Below are positions 10,805 to 20,166 of a stretch of 64,000 nt of DNA, piece after piece (the first letter of the stretch is position 1; every line of letters begins with the position of its first letter). Both the position numbers and the translations under genes were made by a program. The notes beneath the pieces are model-generated. The model saw nothing but the letters and a program-made list of their open reading frames with translations. It did no database searches and was not told where the DNA came from. The stretch spans positions 3,224,001 to 3,288,000 of the forward strand of contig NZ_JAEDAO010000001.1 in the NCBI RefSeq assembly GCF_016641735.1, in the 5' to 3' direction. Source of the DNA: Ramlibacter algicola. Its GTDB lineage: Bacteria > Pseudomonadota > Gammaproteobacteria > Burkholderiales > Burkholderiaceae_C.

Positions 10805-11920
10805 ATGAAACACGTTCTGATCACGGGCGGAGCAGGCTTCATCGGGTCGCACGTGGCCGACGAATTGCTCGCCAACGGATACCGCATTCGGGTGCTCGAT
10901 GGCCTCGATCCGCAGGTGCACGGCGAGCAGCGCAAACGCCCCGACTATCTCGCGCCGGACGTCGAAGTCCAGGTCGGCGACGTGTGCGACAAGGAAGCGG
11001 TACGCAAGGCATTGCAGGGCATCGACGCGGTGTTCCACTTCGCGGCCGCCGTCGGCGTCGGCCAGAGCATGTACGAACTCGCGCACTACACGCGCGTGAA
11101 CAATCTCGGCACCGCCGTCCTGCTGGAGCAGATGATCCAGGAGCCGGGACGCAAGCTCGTCGTCGCTTCGAGCATGAGCCTCTATGGCGAAGGCCTGTAT
11201 CGAAACACGGCTGGGCAGGCCTGCGAAGCCGGTGAACGATCGCTCGAGCAGTTGAAGCAGGCCGACTGGGAACTGCACGCGCCGGATGGCAGCGTGCTCA
11301 TGCCCGTGCCGACGCCGGAGACGAAGCCGCCGGCGCTGGCCTCCATCTACGCGCTGTCCAAGTACGACCAGGAGCGCATGTGCCTGATGACGGGCCGCGC
11401 CTACAACTTCCCGGCCGTCGCGCTGCGCTTCTTCAATGCGTACGGGCCGCGGCAGGCGCTGTCGAATCCATACACCGGCGTGCTCGCCATCTTCGCGTCG
11501 CGCCTGCTCAACGGCAGTGCACCGAAGATCTTCGAGGACGGCCTGCAGCAGCGCGACTTCGTCAGCGTCTACGACGTCGCGCGCGGCTGCCGGCTCGCGC
11601 TCGAGTCGCAGCAGGCGACCGGCGACGTGTTCAACATCGGCAGCGGCCGGCCGCTGACGGTACGTGACGTCGCTGGCAAGCTGGCGCAGGTGATGGGCAA
11701 GCAGGGCATCGAGCCCGAGATCGTCGGCAAGTACCGCGTCGGCGACATCCGCCACTGCTTCGCCGACATCTCCAGGGCGCGGCGCGTGCTGGGCTACGAG
11801 CCGCAGGTGACCATCGAGGACGGCATGGCGGAACTCGCCGCGTGGCTGGAAGGGCAGGCCGCCGTGGACCGCGTGTCGCAGGCCGCGGCGGAACTGGCCC
11901 GGCGGGGGTTGACCGTATGA
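10805..11920 (+). CDS. NAD-dependent epimerase/dehydratase (extended SDR)
   Basis: Protein of 371 aa with GGAGFIGSH near residue 8, a SSMSLYGEG block, catalytic Tyr182 and Lys186 (IYALSKYDQ), and RFFNAYGPRQALSNPYTGV. These mark nucleotide-sugar 4-epimerases or dehydratases. An insertion with AGQACEAGERSLEQL around residue 135-150 resembles a Cys-containing loop seen in some subgroups. The C-terminus ends in an Ala-rich helix. It is the first gene of the rightward operon; the next gene overlaps it by ATGA. Substrate unknown; a UDP- or dTDP-sugar is likely. Confidence 0.9.
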   Translation: MKHVLITGGAGFIGSHVADELLANGYRIRVLDGLDPQVHGEQRKRPDYLAPDVEVQVGDVCDKEAVRKALQGIDAVFHFAAAVGVGQSMYELAHYTRVNNLGTAVLLEQMIQEPGRKLVVASSMSLYGEGLYRNTAGQACEAGERSLEQLKQADWELHAPDGSVLMPVPTPETKPPALASIYALSKYDQERMCLMTGRAYNFPAVALRFFNAYGPRQALSNPYTGVLAIFASRLLNGSAPKIFEDGLQQRDFVSVYDVARGCRLALESQQATGDVFNIGSGRPLTVRDVAGKLAQVMGKQGIEPEIVGKYRVGDIRHCFADISRARRVLGYEPQVTIEDGMAELAAWLEGQAAVDRVSQAAAELARRGLTV

Positions 11921-12972
11921 GCGAACAACTCACGCTCATCACCGGTGGCGCGGGCTTCATCGGCTGCAACCTCGCACATCGCCTGCTGTCGTCCGGCCGC
12001 AAGGTCCGGGTGCTGGACAACCTCACGCGTCCCGGCGTCGAGCTGAACCTGCAGTGGCTGCGCGAGCAGCACGGCGACCGGGTGCAGGTCGTCATCGCCG
12101 ACATCCGCGACGAGAAGGCGGTGACGCAGGCCGTCGCCGGCACCACGCAGGTGTTCCATTTCGCGGCCCAGGTGGCGGTGACCACCAGCCTGGACCTTCC
12201 CCGCGAAGACTTCCTCGTCAACGCGCAGGGCACGCTCAATGTGCTGGAAGCAGCGCGCGCGCGCCCGGTACCGCCCTTCGTGCTCATGACGTCGACCAAC
12301 AAGGTCTACGGCGGCCTGGGCGACCTGCAACTGCAGTGCCTGGACCAGCACTACCAGCCGACCGACCTGGCCATCCGCGCGCGTGGCGTGTCGGAGGCAA
12401 GGCCACTCGACTTCCACAGCCCTTACGGCTGCTCCAAGGGCGCGGCGGACCAGTACGTGCTGGACTACGCGCGCAGCTACGGCCTGCTGACCATGGTGTT
12501 CCGCATGAGCTGCATCTACGGCCCGCGGCAGTTCGGCACCGAGGACCAGGGCTGGGTGGCGCACTTCATCCTGCGCGCGCAACGCGGCGAGGCGATCACG
12601 CTGTACGGCGACGGCAAGCAGGTGCGCGACATCCTGTTCATCGACGACCTCGTCAACGCGTTCCTGCTGGCCGAGCAGCACGCGGAGCAGCTGGCGGGCC
12701 GTGCCTTCAACATCGGTGGCGGGCCCGCCAACACGATCAGCCTGCTCGACCTGCTCGACCGCATCGAGGCGCTGTCGGGCCGCCGCCCCGCGACCTCGTT
12801 CGATGCCTGGCGCACCGGCGACCAGCGCTACTACGTGAGCGACACCCGTGCCTACGAGCACGCCACGGGCTGGCGCGCACGCGTGCGGGCCAGCGAAGGC
12901 ATCGCGCGGCTGTACGAATGGTTGCTGGTGCACCGCCGCCCGCAGCCGGCGCCGCTGCACGCCGTGCACTGA
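11917..12972 (+). CDS. CDP-paratose 2-epimerase-like NAD-dependent epimerase
   Basis: Extended SDR of 351 aa. GGAGFIGCN is at the N-terminus, the active-site Tyr170 and Lys174 are in SPYGCSKGA, and the blocks NLTRPGVELNLQWL, MTSTNKVYGG and SCIYGPRQFGTEDQGWVAHF are those of CDP-paratose/tyvelose 2-epimerases. That family inverts C2 of a CDP-3,6-dideoxyhexose, but relatives with other substrates are common and no CDP-glucose pathway genes occur here, so the exact sugar is open. ATGA overlap with the previous gene shows translational coupling; the next gene follows after 12 bases. Confidence 0.88.
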   Translation: MSEQLTLITGGAGFIGCNLAHRLLSSGRKVRVLDNLTRPGVELNLQWLREQHGDRVQVVIADIRDEKAVTQAVAGTTQVFHFAAQVAVTTSLDLPREDFLVNAQGTLNVLEAARARPVPPFVLMTSTNKVYGGLGDLQLQCLDQHYQPTDLAIRARGVSEARPLDFHSPYGCSKGAADQYVLDYARSYGLLTMVFRMSCIYGPRQFGTEDQGWVAHFILRAQRGEAITLYGDGKQVRDILFIDDLVNAFLLAEQHAEQLAGRAFNIGGGPANTISLLDLLDRIEALSGRRPATSFDAWRTGDQRYYVSDTRAYEHATGWRARVRASEGIARLYEWLLVHRRPQPAPLHAVH

Positions 12973-12984
12973 AGGATCGACCGG

Positions 12985-13938
12985 ATGCAGGCATGCGTGA
13001 TCACGGCGCCCCAGGTCGCGCAGTTGCAGGACGCCGCCCGTCCCGAGCCCGGCCCCGGCCAGGTGCTGCTGCGGCTCGAAGGCTCGGGCGTGTGCGCGTC
13101 CAGCATCCCGGTCTGGGAAGGACGCGAGTGGTTCCGGTACCCGCAGGACGCGGGCGGCCCGGGACATGAAGGCTGGGGCCGCGTCGCCGCGCTCGGCGAC
13201 GGCGTGACGGGGCTCGCCGTCGGCGACCGCGTCGCCGCCCTCACCTACCGTGCCCATGCCGAGTACGACCTCGCGGACGCGAAGGCGGTGGTGAGGCTGC
13301 CGGCTTCGCTCGACGGCAAGGCTGTGCCCGGCGAGCCGCTGGGCTGCGCGGTGAACATCTTCCAACGCAGCGAGATCCGCGCCGGCCAGGCGGTGGCCAT
13401 CGTCGGCATCGGCTTTCTCGGCGCGCTGCTGACCCAGCTGGCGACGCATGCCGGCGCGCGCGTGATCGCCGTCTCGCGCCGCGCCGATTCGCTCGGGTTC
13501 GCGCGCCGCTTCGGCGCGCAGCACGCCGTCGTGATGGACGACCACCATCGCGTGCTCGAGCAGGTGAAGCAGCTCACCGGCGAGCGGTGGTGCGAACGGG
13601 TCATCGAATGCACCGGCCTGGAATGGCCACTGCAGCTGGCCAGCGAGATGTGCGCCGTCCGCGGCCGGCTGGTGATCGCGGGCTACCACCAGGACGGCAT
13701 GCGGCAGGTCAACGTGCAGCTGTGGAACTGGCGCGGCCTGGACGTCATCAACGCGCACGAGCGCGACCCGCAGGCCTACATCGACGGCATGCACGAAGCA
13801 GTGCGGCTGATGGAAGAAGGCGTGCTCGACCCGGAACCGCTGTACACGCACCGGCTGCCGCTGGACAAGCTGGGCGACGCGCTGGAGCTGACACGCACGC
13901 GGCCGCAGGGGTTCATGAAGGCATTGGTGCTCGCATGA
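12985..13938 (+). CDS. Zinc-type medium-chain dehydrogenase, compact form
   Basis: MDR-family alcohol/polyol dehydrogenase of 317 aa, shorter than the usual 340-350. Catalytic zinc ligands are plausible at Cys36-37 (GSGVCAS) and in GPGHEGWG. The structural-zinc four-cysteine lobe is missing, which explains the short length. The NAD site is VAIVGIGFLGALLTQLA. Its place between a nucleotide-sugar epimerase and a Gfo/Idh oxidoreductase suggests oxidation of a sugar or cyclitol such as inositol. The stop overlaps the next start (ATGA). Confidence 0.85.
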   Translation: MQACVITAPQVAQLQDAARPEPGPGQVLLRLEGSGVCASSIPVWEGREWFRYPQDAGGPGHEGWGRVAALGDGVTGLAVGDRVAALTYRAHAEYDLADAKAVVRLPASLDGKAVPGEPLGCAVNIFQRSEIRAGQAVAIVGIGFLGALLTQLATHAGARVIAVSRRADSLGFARRFGAQHAVVMDDHHRVLEQVKQLTGERWCERVIECTGLEWPLQLASEMCAVRGRLVIAGYHQDGMRQVNVQLWNWRGLDVINAHERDPQAYIDGMHEAVRLMEEGVLDPEPLYTHRLPLDKLGDALELTRTRPQGFMKALVLA

Positions 13939-14921
13939 GCCTGCCCCGACTCGGTTTCCTCGGCATCGGCTGGATCGGCCAGCACCGCTTGCAGGCGCTG
14001 CTCGACGAGCAGCTGTGCGAGGTCGTCGCCATCGCGGATCCCTCGCCCGAGGTGCAGTCCAAGGCGCGCGAGCTCGCGCCGCAGGCCGCCGTCGTCGACA
14101 CGCTCGACCAGCTGCTGGCGCACACGCTCGACGGCGTCGTGATCGCCACGCCCAGTGCTCTGCATGCGCAGCAGGCGATGCAGGCGCTGGAGCGCAAGGT
14201 CGCGGTGTTCTGCCAGAAGCCGCTCGCACGCACGGCGCAGGAAACGCGGGCGATCCTCAATGCGGCCCGCGAGGCCGATCGGCTTCTCGGCTGCGACCTG
14301 TCGTACCGCCACACCGAAGCCATGCGCCGCATCCGCAACGAGGTCGTGGAAGGCGCCATCGGCAAGGTCTATGCGATCGACCTGGTGTTCCACAACGCGT
14401 ACGGCCCCAACAAGGGGTGGGCGCGCGACATGCAGCTGGCCGGTGGCGGCTGCGCGATCGACCTGGGCACGCACCTGGTCGATCTCGCCTTGTGGGTGCT
14501 GGGCGCACCGCCGGCGGCGAAAGTGTCGAGCAGCCTGTTCGCGCGCGGCCGGCGGCTGCCTGTGCGACCGGACGAAGTCGAGGATTACGCCATCGCGACG
14601 ATCGAGACGGCGGAGGGAACGGCCATCCGGCTGGCTTGCTCCTGGGAGATTTCCGCCGGCCGCGACGCGATCATCGAAGCGCACTTCCATGGCGAGCGCG
14701 GCGGCGCCTCGATGCGCAACCGCAACGGCTCCTTCTTCGATTTCGTCGCCGAGCGCTACGACGGCTCGCGGGTGACGACGCTGTCGCAGCCGCCGGACGC
14801 CTGGGGCGGCCGCGCCGCGTGCGACTGGGCGCGGCGGCTGCAGGCCGGCGCCCGCTACGAGCCCGCCATCGAATCCCTGCAGCAGGTGGCCACCCTGATG
14901 GATGCGATCTATGGACGCTGA
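13935..14921 (+). CDS. Gfo/Idh/MocA family oxidoreductase
   Basis: Protein of 328 aa with the N-terminal Rossmann motif GFLGIGWIGQHR, the EKP-like motif here VFCQKPLAR (Gln in place of Glu before Lys-Pro), and the C-terminal domain with GGGCAIDLGTHLVDLALW containing the conserved Asp and His. Family members oxidise or reduce sugars and inositols with NAD(P). With ino1 divergent upstream and an MDR dehydrogenase beside it, a cyclitol or sugar substrate is plausible. ATGA overlap with the preceding gene; the following glycosyltransferase start overlaps its end. Confidence 0.9.
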   Translation: MSLPRLGFLGIGWIGQHRLQALLDEQLCEVVAIADPSPEVQSKARELAPQAAVVDTLDQLLAHTLDGVVIATPSALHAQQAMQALERKVAVFCQKPLARTAQETRAILNAAREADRLLGCDLSYRHTEAMRRIRNEVVEGAIGKVYAIDLVFHNAYGPNKGWARDMQLAGGGCAIDLGTHLVDLALWVLGAPPAAKVSSSLFARGRRLPVRPDEVEDYAIATIETAEGTAIRLACSWEISAGRDAIIEAHFHGERGGASMRNRNGSFFDFVAERYDGSRVTTLSQPPDAWGGRAACDWARRLQAGARYEPAIESLQQVATLMDAIYGR

Positions 14922-16032
14922 ACGACGGCCCACCGTGCTGATGACCGCCGACACCGTCGGCGGCGTCTGGACCTACGCGGTGGATCTCGCGCGGGCGCTC
15001 GCCCGGCGCGGCGTGGACGTGCACCTGGCGACGATGGGCGCGCCGATGCGGCCGCACCAGCGCATGCAGGTGGCTGGTTGCGAGGGCGTCACGGTGCACG
15101 CCAGCGAGTGGCGCCTGGAGTGGATGGACGATCCCTGGGACGACGTGGTGCTCGCCGGCGCGTGGCTGCTCGGGCTGGAGCGCCAGGTCGAGCCGGACCT
15201 GCTGCACCTGAACCAGTTCACGTTCGGCAGCCTGCCGTTCCTCGCGCCGCGCGTGGTGGTCGCGCACTCCTGCGTCTACTCCTGGTGGCAGGCCGTGCAC
15301 GGCGAACTGCCGCCGGCGAGCTGGGGCTTGTACCGCGCGCGCGTCGCCGCGGGCCTGTCCGGGGCCGACCTCGTTGCCGCGCCCACGCAGGCGATGCTGG
15401 ACACGCTCGCCCCCAACTACAGCCTGTCGCTGCGGCGCGCGCGCGTGCTGCCCAACGGGCGCAGTCCCGCGCTGTTCCGTCCCGGCGGCAAGCGCCCGGT
15501 GGTGCTGGCGGCGGGCCGCTTCTGGGACGACGCCAAGAACCTCGCGGCGCTCGACGCCGTCGCGCCGGGACTGCCGTGGCCGGTCCGCCTTGCCGGCTCG
15601 TGCACCCGGCCCGACGGTCGCGTGATCGAACCGCGCGCGGTCACGCCGCTGGGCGAGCTGGCCACCCACGAACTGGCTCGCGAATTCGCCGCCGCGTCGG
15701 TCCTTGCCCATCCCGCGCGCTACGAACCATTCGGCCTGTCGGTGCTGGAGGCTGCGCTGTCCGGCTGCGCGCTGGTGCTGGGCGACATTCCGAGCCTGCG
15801 CGAGGTGTGGGGCGACGCGGCGACCTATGTCCCGCCCGACGACCACGCCGCGCTGCGGGCGACGTTGCAGCGGCTGGTCCGCGACGACGGCGCACGCGGG
15901 CGACTGGCGCTGGCCGCGCTCGAGCGCGCGCAGGACTTCACCACGGAGGCGATGGCCGACGCCTGCCTGCAGACCTACGCGGACCTCTCGCCGGTCTTCG
16001 CCCCGCTCGTCGAGGAGGCGCAATGCGCCTAG
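14911..16032 (+). CDS. Glycosyltransferase family 4-like protein
   Basis: GT-B fold transferase of 373 aa. The N-terminus TADTVGGVWTYAVDLARAL contains the acceptor-side glycine loop, and the C-terminal domain has ARYEPFGLSVLEAALSGCALVLGDIPSLREVWG, including the E-x7-E nucleotide-sugar motif. ATG at 14911 is chosen; an in-frame ATG at 14902 would add three residues. It overlaps the previous gene by 11 bases and the next by 10. No membrane segment. It is the first of four glycosyltransferases in this operon. Confidence 0.9.
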   Translation: MDAERRPTVLMTADTVGGVWTYAVDLARALARRGVDVHLATMGAPMRPHQRMQVAGCEGVTVHASEWRLEWMDDPWDDVVLAGAWLLGLERQVEPDLLHLNQFTFGSLPFLAPRVVVAHSCVYSWWQAVHGELPPASWGLYRARVAAGLSGADLVAAPTQAMLDTLAPNYSLSLRRARVLPNGRSPALFRPGGKRPVVLAAGRFWDDAKNLAALDAVAPGLPWPVRLAGSCTRPDGRVIEPRAVTPLGELATHELAREFAAASVLAHPARYEPFGLSVLEAALSGCALVLGDIPSLREVWGDAATYVPPDDHAALRATLQRLVRDDGARGRLALAALERAQDFTTEAMADACLQTYADLSPVFAPLVEEAQCA

Positions 16033-17135
16033 TCCTGTTCTGCCATTCGCTGGTCTCGGACTGGAACCACGGCAACGCGCACTTCCTGCGCGGCGTGTGC
16101 ACGGAACTGCTCGCACGCGGCCACGATGTGGCGGTGTACGAACCCGCGAACGCGTGGAGCGTGCGGAACCTGGTGGCCGAGCATGGCCAGGCGCCGCTGG
16201 GCGGATTCGCGGCCGCCTACCCGCACCTGCGCAGCCACACCTACGACCTCGCACGCCTGGACCTCGACGTCGCGCTGGACCGCGCCGACCTCGTAATCGT
16301 CCACGAGTGGAACGACCACGCGCTGGTGAAGCGCATCGGCGAGCACCGGCGCGCCCACGGCGGCTACCGCCTGCTGTTCCACGACACGCACCACCGCAGC
16401 GTGACCGAGCCGCAGGGCATGGCCGCCTACGACCTGCGCCACTACGACGGCGTGCTCGCCTTCGGGTCCGTCATCCGCGACCTGTACCGGCATCACGGGT
16501 GGGCGGAGCGCGCGTGGACCTGGCATGAGGCGGCGGACACGCGGATGTTCAAGCCGCTCCCCGCGCGCGCCCGCGATGGCGACCTGGTGTGGATCGGCAA
16601 CTGGGGCGACGACGAACGCACCGCCGAACTGCACGAATTCCTGCTGGGGCCGGTGAAGGACCTCGGCCTGAAGGCCAGGGTGCATGGCGTGCGCTATCCG
16701 CAGCAGGCGCTCGACGCGCTGCGCGGCGCGGGCATCGCCTACGGCAACTGGCTGCCCAACTACGAAGCGCCGGCGGTCTTCGCGCGCCACGGCGTCACGG
16801 TGCACGTGCCACGACGGCCGTACGTGCAGGCGCTGCCCGGCATCCCGACGATCCGCGTGTTCGAGGCGCTCGCCTGCGGCATCCCGCTGGTGTCCGCGCC
16901 CTGGGACGACGTCGAGGGCCTGTTCGAGCCGGGGGCGGATTTCCTGGTCGCACGCGACGGCGCGCAGATGCGCGAGCACTTGCGCAACGTGCTGAACGAA
17001 CCGCGCCTGGCCCGCTCGCTCGCCGACCACGGCCGCCGGACGATCCTGGCGCGCCACAGCTGCAGCCATCGCGTCGACGAACTGCTGGGCATCTACGCCG
17101 AGCTGGGCGCGCCCCGCGCCATCCTCGCCGCCTGA
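16023..17135 (+). CDS. Glycosyltransferase (CgeB-like C-terminal domain)
   Basis: Protein of 370 aa starting MRLVLFCHSLVSDWNHGNAHF, a pattern shared with the next two genes (xLSxxSxWxNGxAxxY). The second half carries GNWGDDERT, PTIRVFEALACGIPLVSAPWDD and a glycosyl_trans_1_2-type C-terminal helix region, as in CgeB/DUF3880-like transferases. It is presumed to add one sugar in the cytoplasm. It overlaps the preceding GT4 gene by 10 bases; a 14-base gap separates the next. Confidence 0.82.
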   Translation: MRLVLFCHSLVSDWNHGNAHFLRGVCTELLARGHDVAVYEPANAWSVRNLVAEHGQAPLGGFAAAYPHLRSHTYDLARLDLDVALDRADLVIVHEWNDHALVKRIGEHRRAHGGYRLLFHDTHHRSVTEPQGMAAYDLRHYDGVLAFGSVIRDLYRHHGWAERAWTWHEAADTRMFKPLPARARDGDLVWIGNWGDDERTAELHEFLLGPVKDLGLKARVHGVRYPQQALDALRGAGIAYGNWLPNYEAPAVFARHGVTVHVPRRPYVQALPGIPTIRVFEALACGIPLVSAPWDDVEGLFEPGADFLVARDGAQMREHLRNVLNEPRLARSLADHGRRTILARHSCSHRVDELLGIYAELGAPRAILAA

Positions 17136-17149
17136 ATGAAAGAGCCCGG

Positions 17150-18241
17150 ATGAACATCGCCTTCTTCGCTTCCAGCCTCGTGTCGGCCTACTGGAACGGC
17201 GCGGCGACGTACTACCGCGGCATCGTGCGTGCATTGCACGAGCGCGGCCACCGCGTGACCTTCTACGAGCCCGATGCGTACGACCGGCAGAAGCACCGCG
17301 ACATCCCCGACCCGCCGTGGGCCGAGGTGGTCGTGTACTCCGCGCAGGACGAAGCCGAGGTGTTGCGCACGGTGGAAAGTGCGCGCGGTGCCGACCTGGT
17401 GGTGAAGGCCAGCGGCGTCGGCGTGTATGACGAGTTGCTCGAACGCGCGGTCCTGGACCTGCAGGGGCCGTCCACGCTGGTCGTGTTCTGGGACGTCGAC
17501 GCGCCGGCCACGCTGGACCGCATGCAGTCGGATGCGCGGGACCCGTTCCGCGCGCTGGTTCCTCGCTACGACCTCGTGCTGACCTACGGCGGCGGCGAGC
17601 CGGTGCGGCGCGCCTACCGCGGCTTTGGCGCGCGCGAGTGCGTGCCGATCTACAACGCGCTCGACCCCAGCACGCACCACCCGGTGCCACCGCAATCCAG
17701 TTTCGAGGGCGACCTCGGCTTCCTGGGCAACCGCTTGCCTGACCGCGAAGCACGCGTCGAGGAGTTCTTCCTGCGCGCGGCCACTCGCCTGCCGCAGCGC
17801 AGGTTCCTGATCGGCGGCAGCGGCTGGGGCGACAAGCCGATGCCGCCCAACGTGCAGAACCTCGGCCACGTCTACACGGCCGACCACAACGCGTTCAACT
17901 GCACGCCGCTGGCGGTGCTGAACATCAGCCGCGAAAGCATGGCGCGCTACGGGTTCTCGCCCGCCACGCGCGTGTTCGAGGCCGCGGGCGCCGCGGCTTG
18001 CCTGATCACCGATGCCTGGGAAGGACTGGAGACGTTCTTCGAGCCGGGGGCCGAGATGCTGGTGGCGCACGACGGCGCCGAAGTCGCCGCGATCGTCGAT
18101 GCGCTGGACGCGAGCAGGGCCAGCGCAGTAGGCCAGGCGGCGTACAAGCGCGTGCTGGCCGAACACACGTATGCGCATCGGGCCGCGCTGTTCGACGAGG
18201 TCCTGCAAGGCCGCGCCACGGAAGTGGAGACGCTCGCATGA
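17150..18241 (+). CDS. CgeB-like glycosyltransferase
   Basis: Protein of 363 aa. The N-terminal FFASSLVSAYWNGAATYYRG is paralogous to the genes on both sides, DLGFLGNRLPDREAR marks the inter-domain region, and TRVFEAAGAAACLITDAWEGLETFFEPGAE is the nucleotide-sugar-binding C-terminal motif of CgeB-type transferases. Three consecutive paralogues suggest successive addition of related sugars. Coupled to the next gene by an ATGA overlap. Confidence 0.85.
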   Translation: MNIAFFASSLVSAYWNGAATYYRGIVRALHERGHRVTFYEPDAYDRQKHRDIPDPPWAEVVVYSAQDEAEVLRTVESARGADLVVKASGVGVYDELLERAVLDLQGPSTLVVFWDVDAPATLDRMQSDARDPFRALVPRYDLVLTYGGGEPVRRAYRGFGARECVPIYNALDPSTHHPVPPQSSFEGDLGFLGNRLPDREARVEEFFLRAATRLPQRRFLIGGSGWGDKPMPPNVQNLGHVYTADHNAFNCTPLAVLNISRESMARYGFSPATRVFEAAGAAACLITDAWEGLETFFEPGAEMLVAHDGAEVAAIVDALDASRASAVGQAAYKRVLAEHTYAHRAALFDEVLQGRATEVETLA

Positions 18242-19320
18242 CGCGCCTGTCCATCGTCATCCTTGGCTTGTCGATCACGTCCTCGTGGGGCAACGGGCAT
18301 GCGACCACGTACCGGGCCTTGGTGCGCGAACTGGTCGCCGCCGGCCACGACGTGCTGTTCCTCGAGCACGACAAGCCCTGGTACGCCAGCCACCGCGACC
18401 TGCCGGACCCGCCGTGGGGCCGCACCGGGCTCTACGCGACGCGCGACGAGCTGCAGGATCGGTTCGCCGGCGACGTGCGCGCGGCCGACCTGGTCATCGT
18501 CGGCTCGTTCGTGCCCGAAGGCGCGGCCGTCGGCGACTGGGTGCAGCGCGAAGCGACGGGCACCGCGGCCTTCTACGACATCGACACGCCGGTCACGCTC
18601 GCGCGGCTGGCGCGTGGCGAGCACGACTACCTGCGGCCCGACCAGGTCGCCGGCTACGGCCTGTACCTGTCCTTCACCGGCGGCCCGACACTGCGCCGCC
18701 TGGAGCGCGAGTTCGGCTCGCCGCGTGCGCGCGTGCTGTACTGCTCCGTCGATCCGCACCTGTACTTCACCGAGCCGCAGGAAGCGGCCTGGGACCTCGG
18801 CTACATGGGCACCTACAGCGACGATCGCCAGCCCGGCGTCGACCGGCTGCTGCTGCAGCCCGCGCGCGAGTGGGCGCAGGGCCGCTTCATCGTCGCCGGC
18901 CCGCAGTACCCGGTGAGCATCCAGTGGCCGGGCAACGTCGAGTACCGCCCGCACCTGCCGCCGGCGGAGCACCGCGCCTTCTACAACCGCCAGCGCTTCA
19001 CGCTCAACATCACCCGCGCCGACATGGTCGCGGCCGGCTGGTCGCCCAGCGTGCGCCTGTTCGAGGCGGCCGCCTGTGGCGTGCCGATCATCAGCGACCG
19101 CTGGGAAGGGCTGGAGACGCTGTTCGCACCGGGCCGCGAGATCGTGCTGGCCCACACGCCGGCGGAAGTGCTGGCCGTGCTGCGCGGCATGGACGAGGAC
19201 GAGCGCCAGGCGATGGCCCGACGGGCGCGCGCGCGCATCCTGGCCGAACACACGGCGGCGCACCGCGCCGCGCAACTCGTGGGGTACGCGCTGGACCTGC
19301 AGGTGGAGCCGGCACGATGA
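18238..19320 (+). CDS. CgeB-like glycosyltransferase
   Basis: Protein of 360 aa, closest in pattern to the preceding gene: ILGLSITSSWGNGHATTYR at the start, DPPWGR, LGYMGTYSDDRQPGVDRLLL in the middle and VRLFEAAACGVPIISDRWEG with LETLFAPGREI towards the C-terminus. It lacks a signal peptide or membrane helix and is presumed cytoplasmic. Start fixed by the ATGA overlap with the previous gene; the methyltransferase downstream is coupled the same way. Confidence 0.86.
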   Translation: MTRLSIVILGLSITSSWGNGHATTYRALVRELVAAGHDVLFLEHDKPWYASHRDLPDPPWGRTGLYATRDELQDRFAGDVRAADLVIVGSFVPEGAAVGDWVQREATGTAAFYDIDTPVTLARLARGEHDYLRPDQVAGYGLYLSFTGGPTLRRLEREFGSPRARVLYCSVDPHLYFTEPQEAAWDLGYMGTYSDDRQPGVDRLLLQPAREWAQGRFIVAGPQYPVSIQWPGNVEYRPHLPPAEHRAFYNRQRFTLNITRADMVAAGWSPSVRLFEAAACGVPIISDRWEGLETLFAPGREIVLAHTPAEVLAVLRGMDEDERQAMARRARARILAEHTAAHRAAQLVGYALDLQVEPAR

Positions 19321-20147
19321 CGATGGAGCAGGACACGCTGGAACGCGCGGCGCGCGCGCCGCGCGAGGCGGCACTGCGGCGGAAGATCGAAGCGCTCGGC
19401 CCCTGGTTCCACAACCTGCATCTCCCCGGCGGCGTGCAGACGCTGCCGGACAGCTTCATCGGCGGCGACTTCCCGCGCTTCAAGTGGCTGGACATCGTGC
19501 CGCACCTGCCGCTGGACATGGCGGGCTGGCGCGTGCTGGACGTCGGCTGCAACGCGGGCTTCTACAGCTTCGAGCTGGCGAAGCGCGGTGCGTCGGTGCT
19601 GGCGATCGATGTCGAGGCGCTGTACCTCGCGCAGGCGCGCTGGGCGGCGAGGCAGTTCGGGCTCGAGCGGCAGGTCGAGTTCCGGCAGATGGGCGTCTAC
19701 GACGTCGCCACGCTGCAGGAGAGCTTCGACCTCGTGTGGTTCATGGGGGTCTTCTACCACCTGCGCTACCCGCTGCTGGCGCTGGACATCCTGGCGCAGA
19801 AGACCCGGCGGCTGCTCATGTTCCAGACGCTGGAGATGCCGGGCGAGGACGTGGCCGCGGACACGAGCGACCGTCCCTTGGACGAGCGCGACGCGTTCCT
19901 CGCGCCGGGCTGGCCGAAGATGGCCTTCATCGAGCACCGCTTCGCGGGCGACGAGAGCAACTGGTGGGTCGCCAACCACGCGGGCGTCGAAGCCATGTTG
20001 CGCTCGGCCGGCCTGCGCGTGCGTGCACGGCCCGCGGGTGAGATGTACCTGTGCGAGCCGGACCCGGCGAGCAAATCGCGCCACTGGATCGCGCACGGCC
20101 TGGCCGGCCACGCGGCCGGCGCGCTCAAGACCCTCGTGGAGAAATGA
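19317..20147 (+). CDS. SAM-dependent methyltransferase, Rta_06860-like (TIGR04290-type)
   Basis: Class I methyltransferase of 276 aa. The SAM-binding motif VLDVGCNAGFYSFELAKRG is at residues 72-90, followed by an acidic VLAIDVE motif and FDLVWFMGVFYHLRYPL. The fold resembles CmoB-type enzymes (WHNLHLPGG-like N-terminal block, here FHNLHLPGGVQT). From memory it matches the family TIGR04290, named after a Ramlibacter protein. It probably methylates the product of the glycosyltransferases encoded just before it. ATGA overlap with the previous gene. Confidence 0.85.
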   Translation: MTMEQDTLERAARAPREAALRRKIEALGPWFHNLHLPGGVQTLPDSFIGGDFPRFKWLDIVPHLPLDMAGWRVLDVGCNAGFYSFELAKRGASVLAIDVEALYLAQARWAARQFGLERQVEFRQMGVYDVATLQESFDLVWFMGVFYHLRYPLLALDILAQKTRRLLMFQTLEMPGEDVAADTSDRPLDERDAFLAPGWPKMAFIEHRFAGDESNWWVANHAGVEAMLRSAGLRVRARPAGEMYLCEPDPASKSRHWIAHGLAGHAAGALKTLVEK

Positions 20148-20166
20148 TGTGGTGGACGGGCGCGGC

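Noticed and set aside
11917..12972. O-antigen tyvelose/paratose pathway
   Set aside because: The 2-epimerase-like gene stands without CDP-glucose synthesis, dehydratase or reductase genes, so the specific sugar assignment is not supported.
16023..19320. Sporulation genes because of the CgeB likeness
   Set aside because: CgeB-type glycosyltransferases are widespread in non-sporulating bacteria; nothing else here relates to spores.
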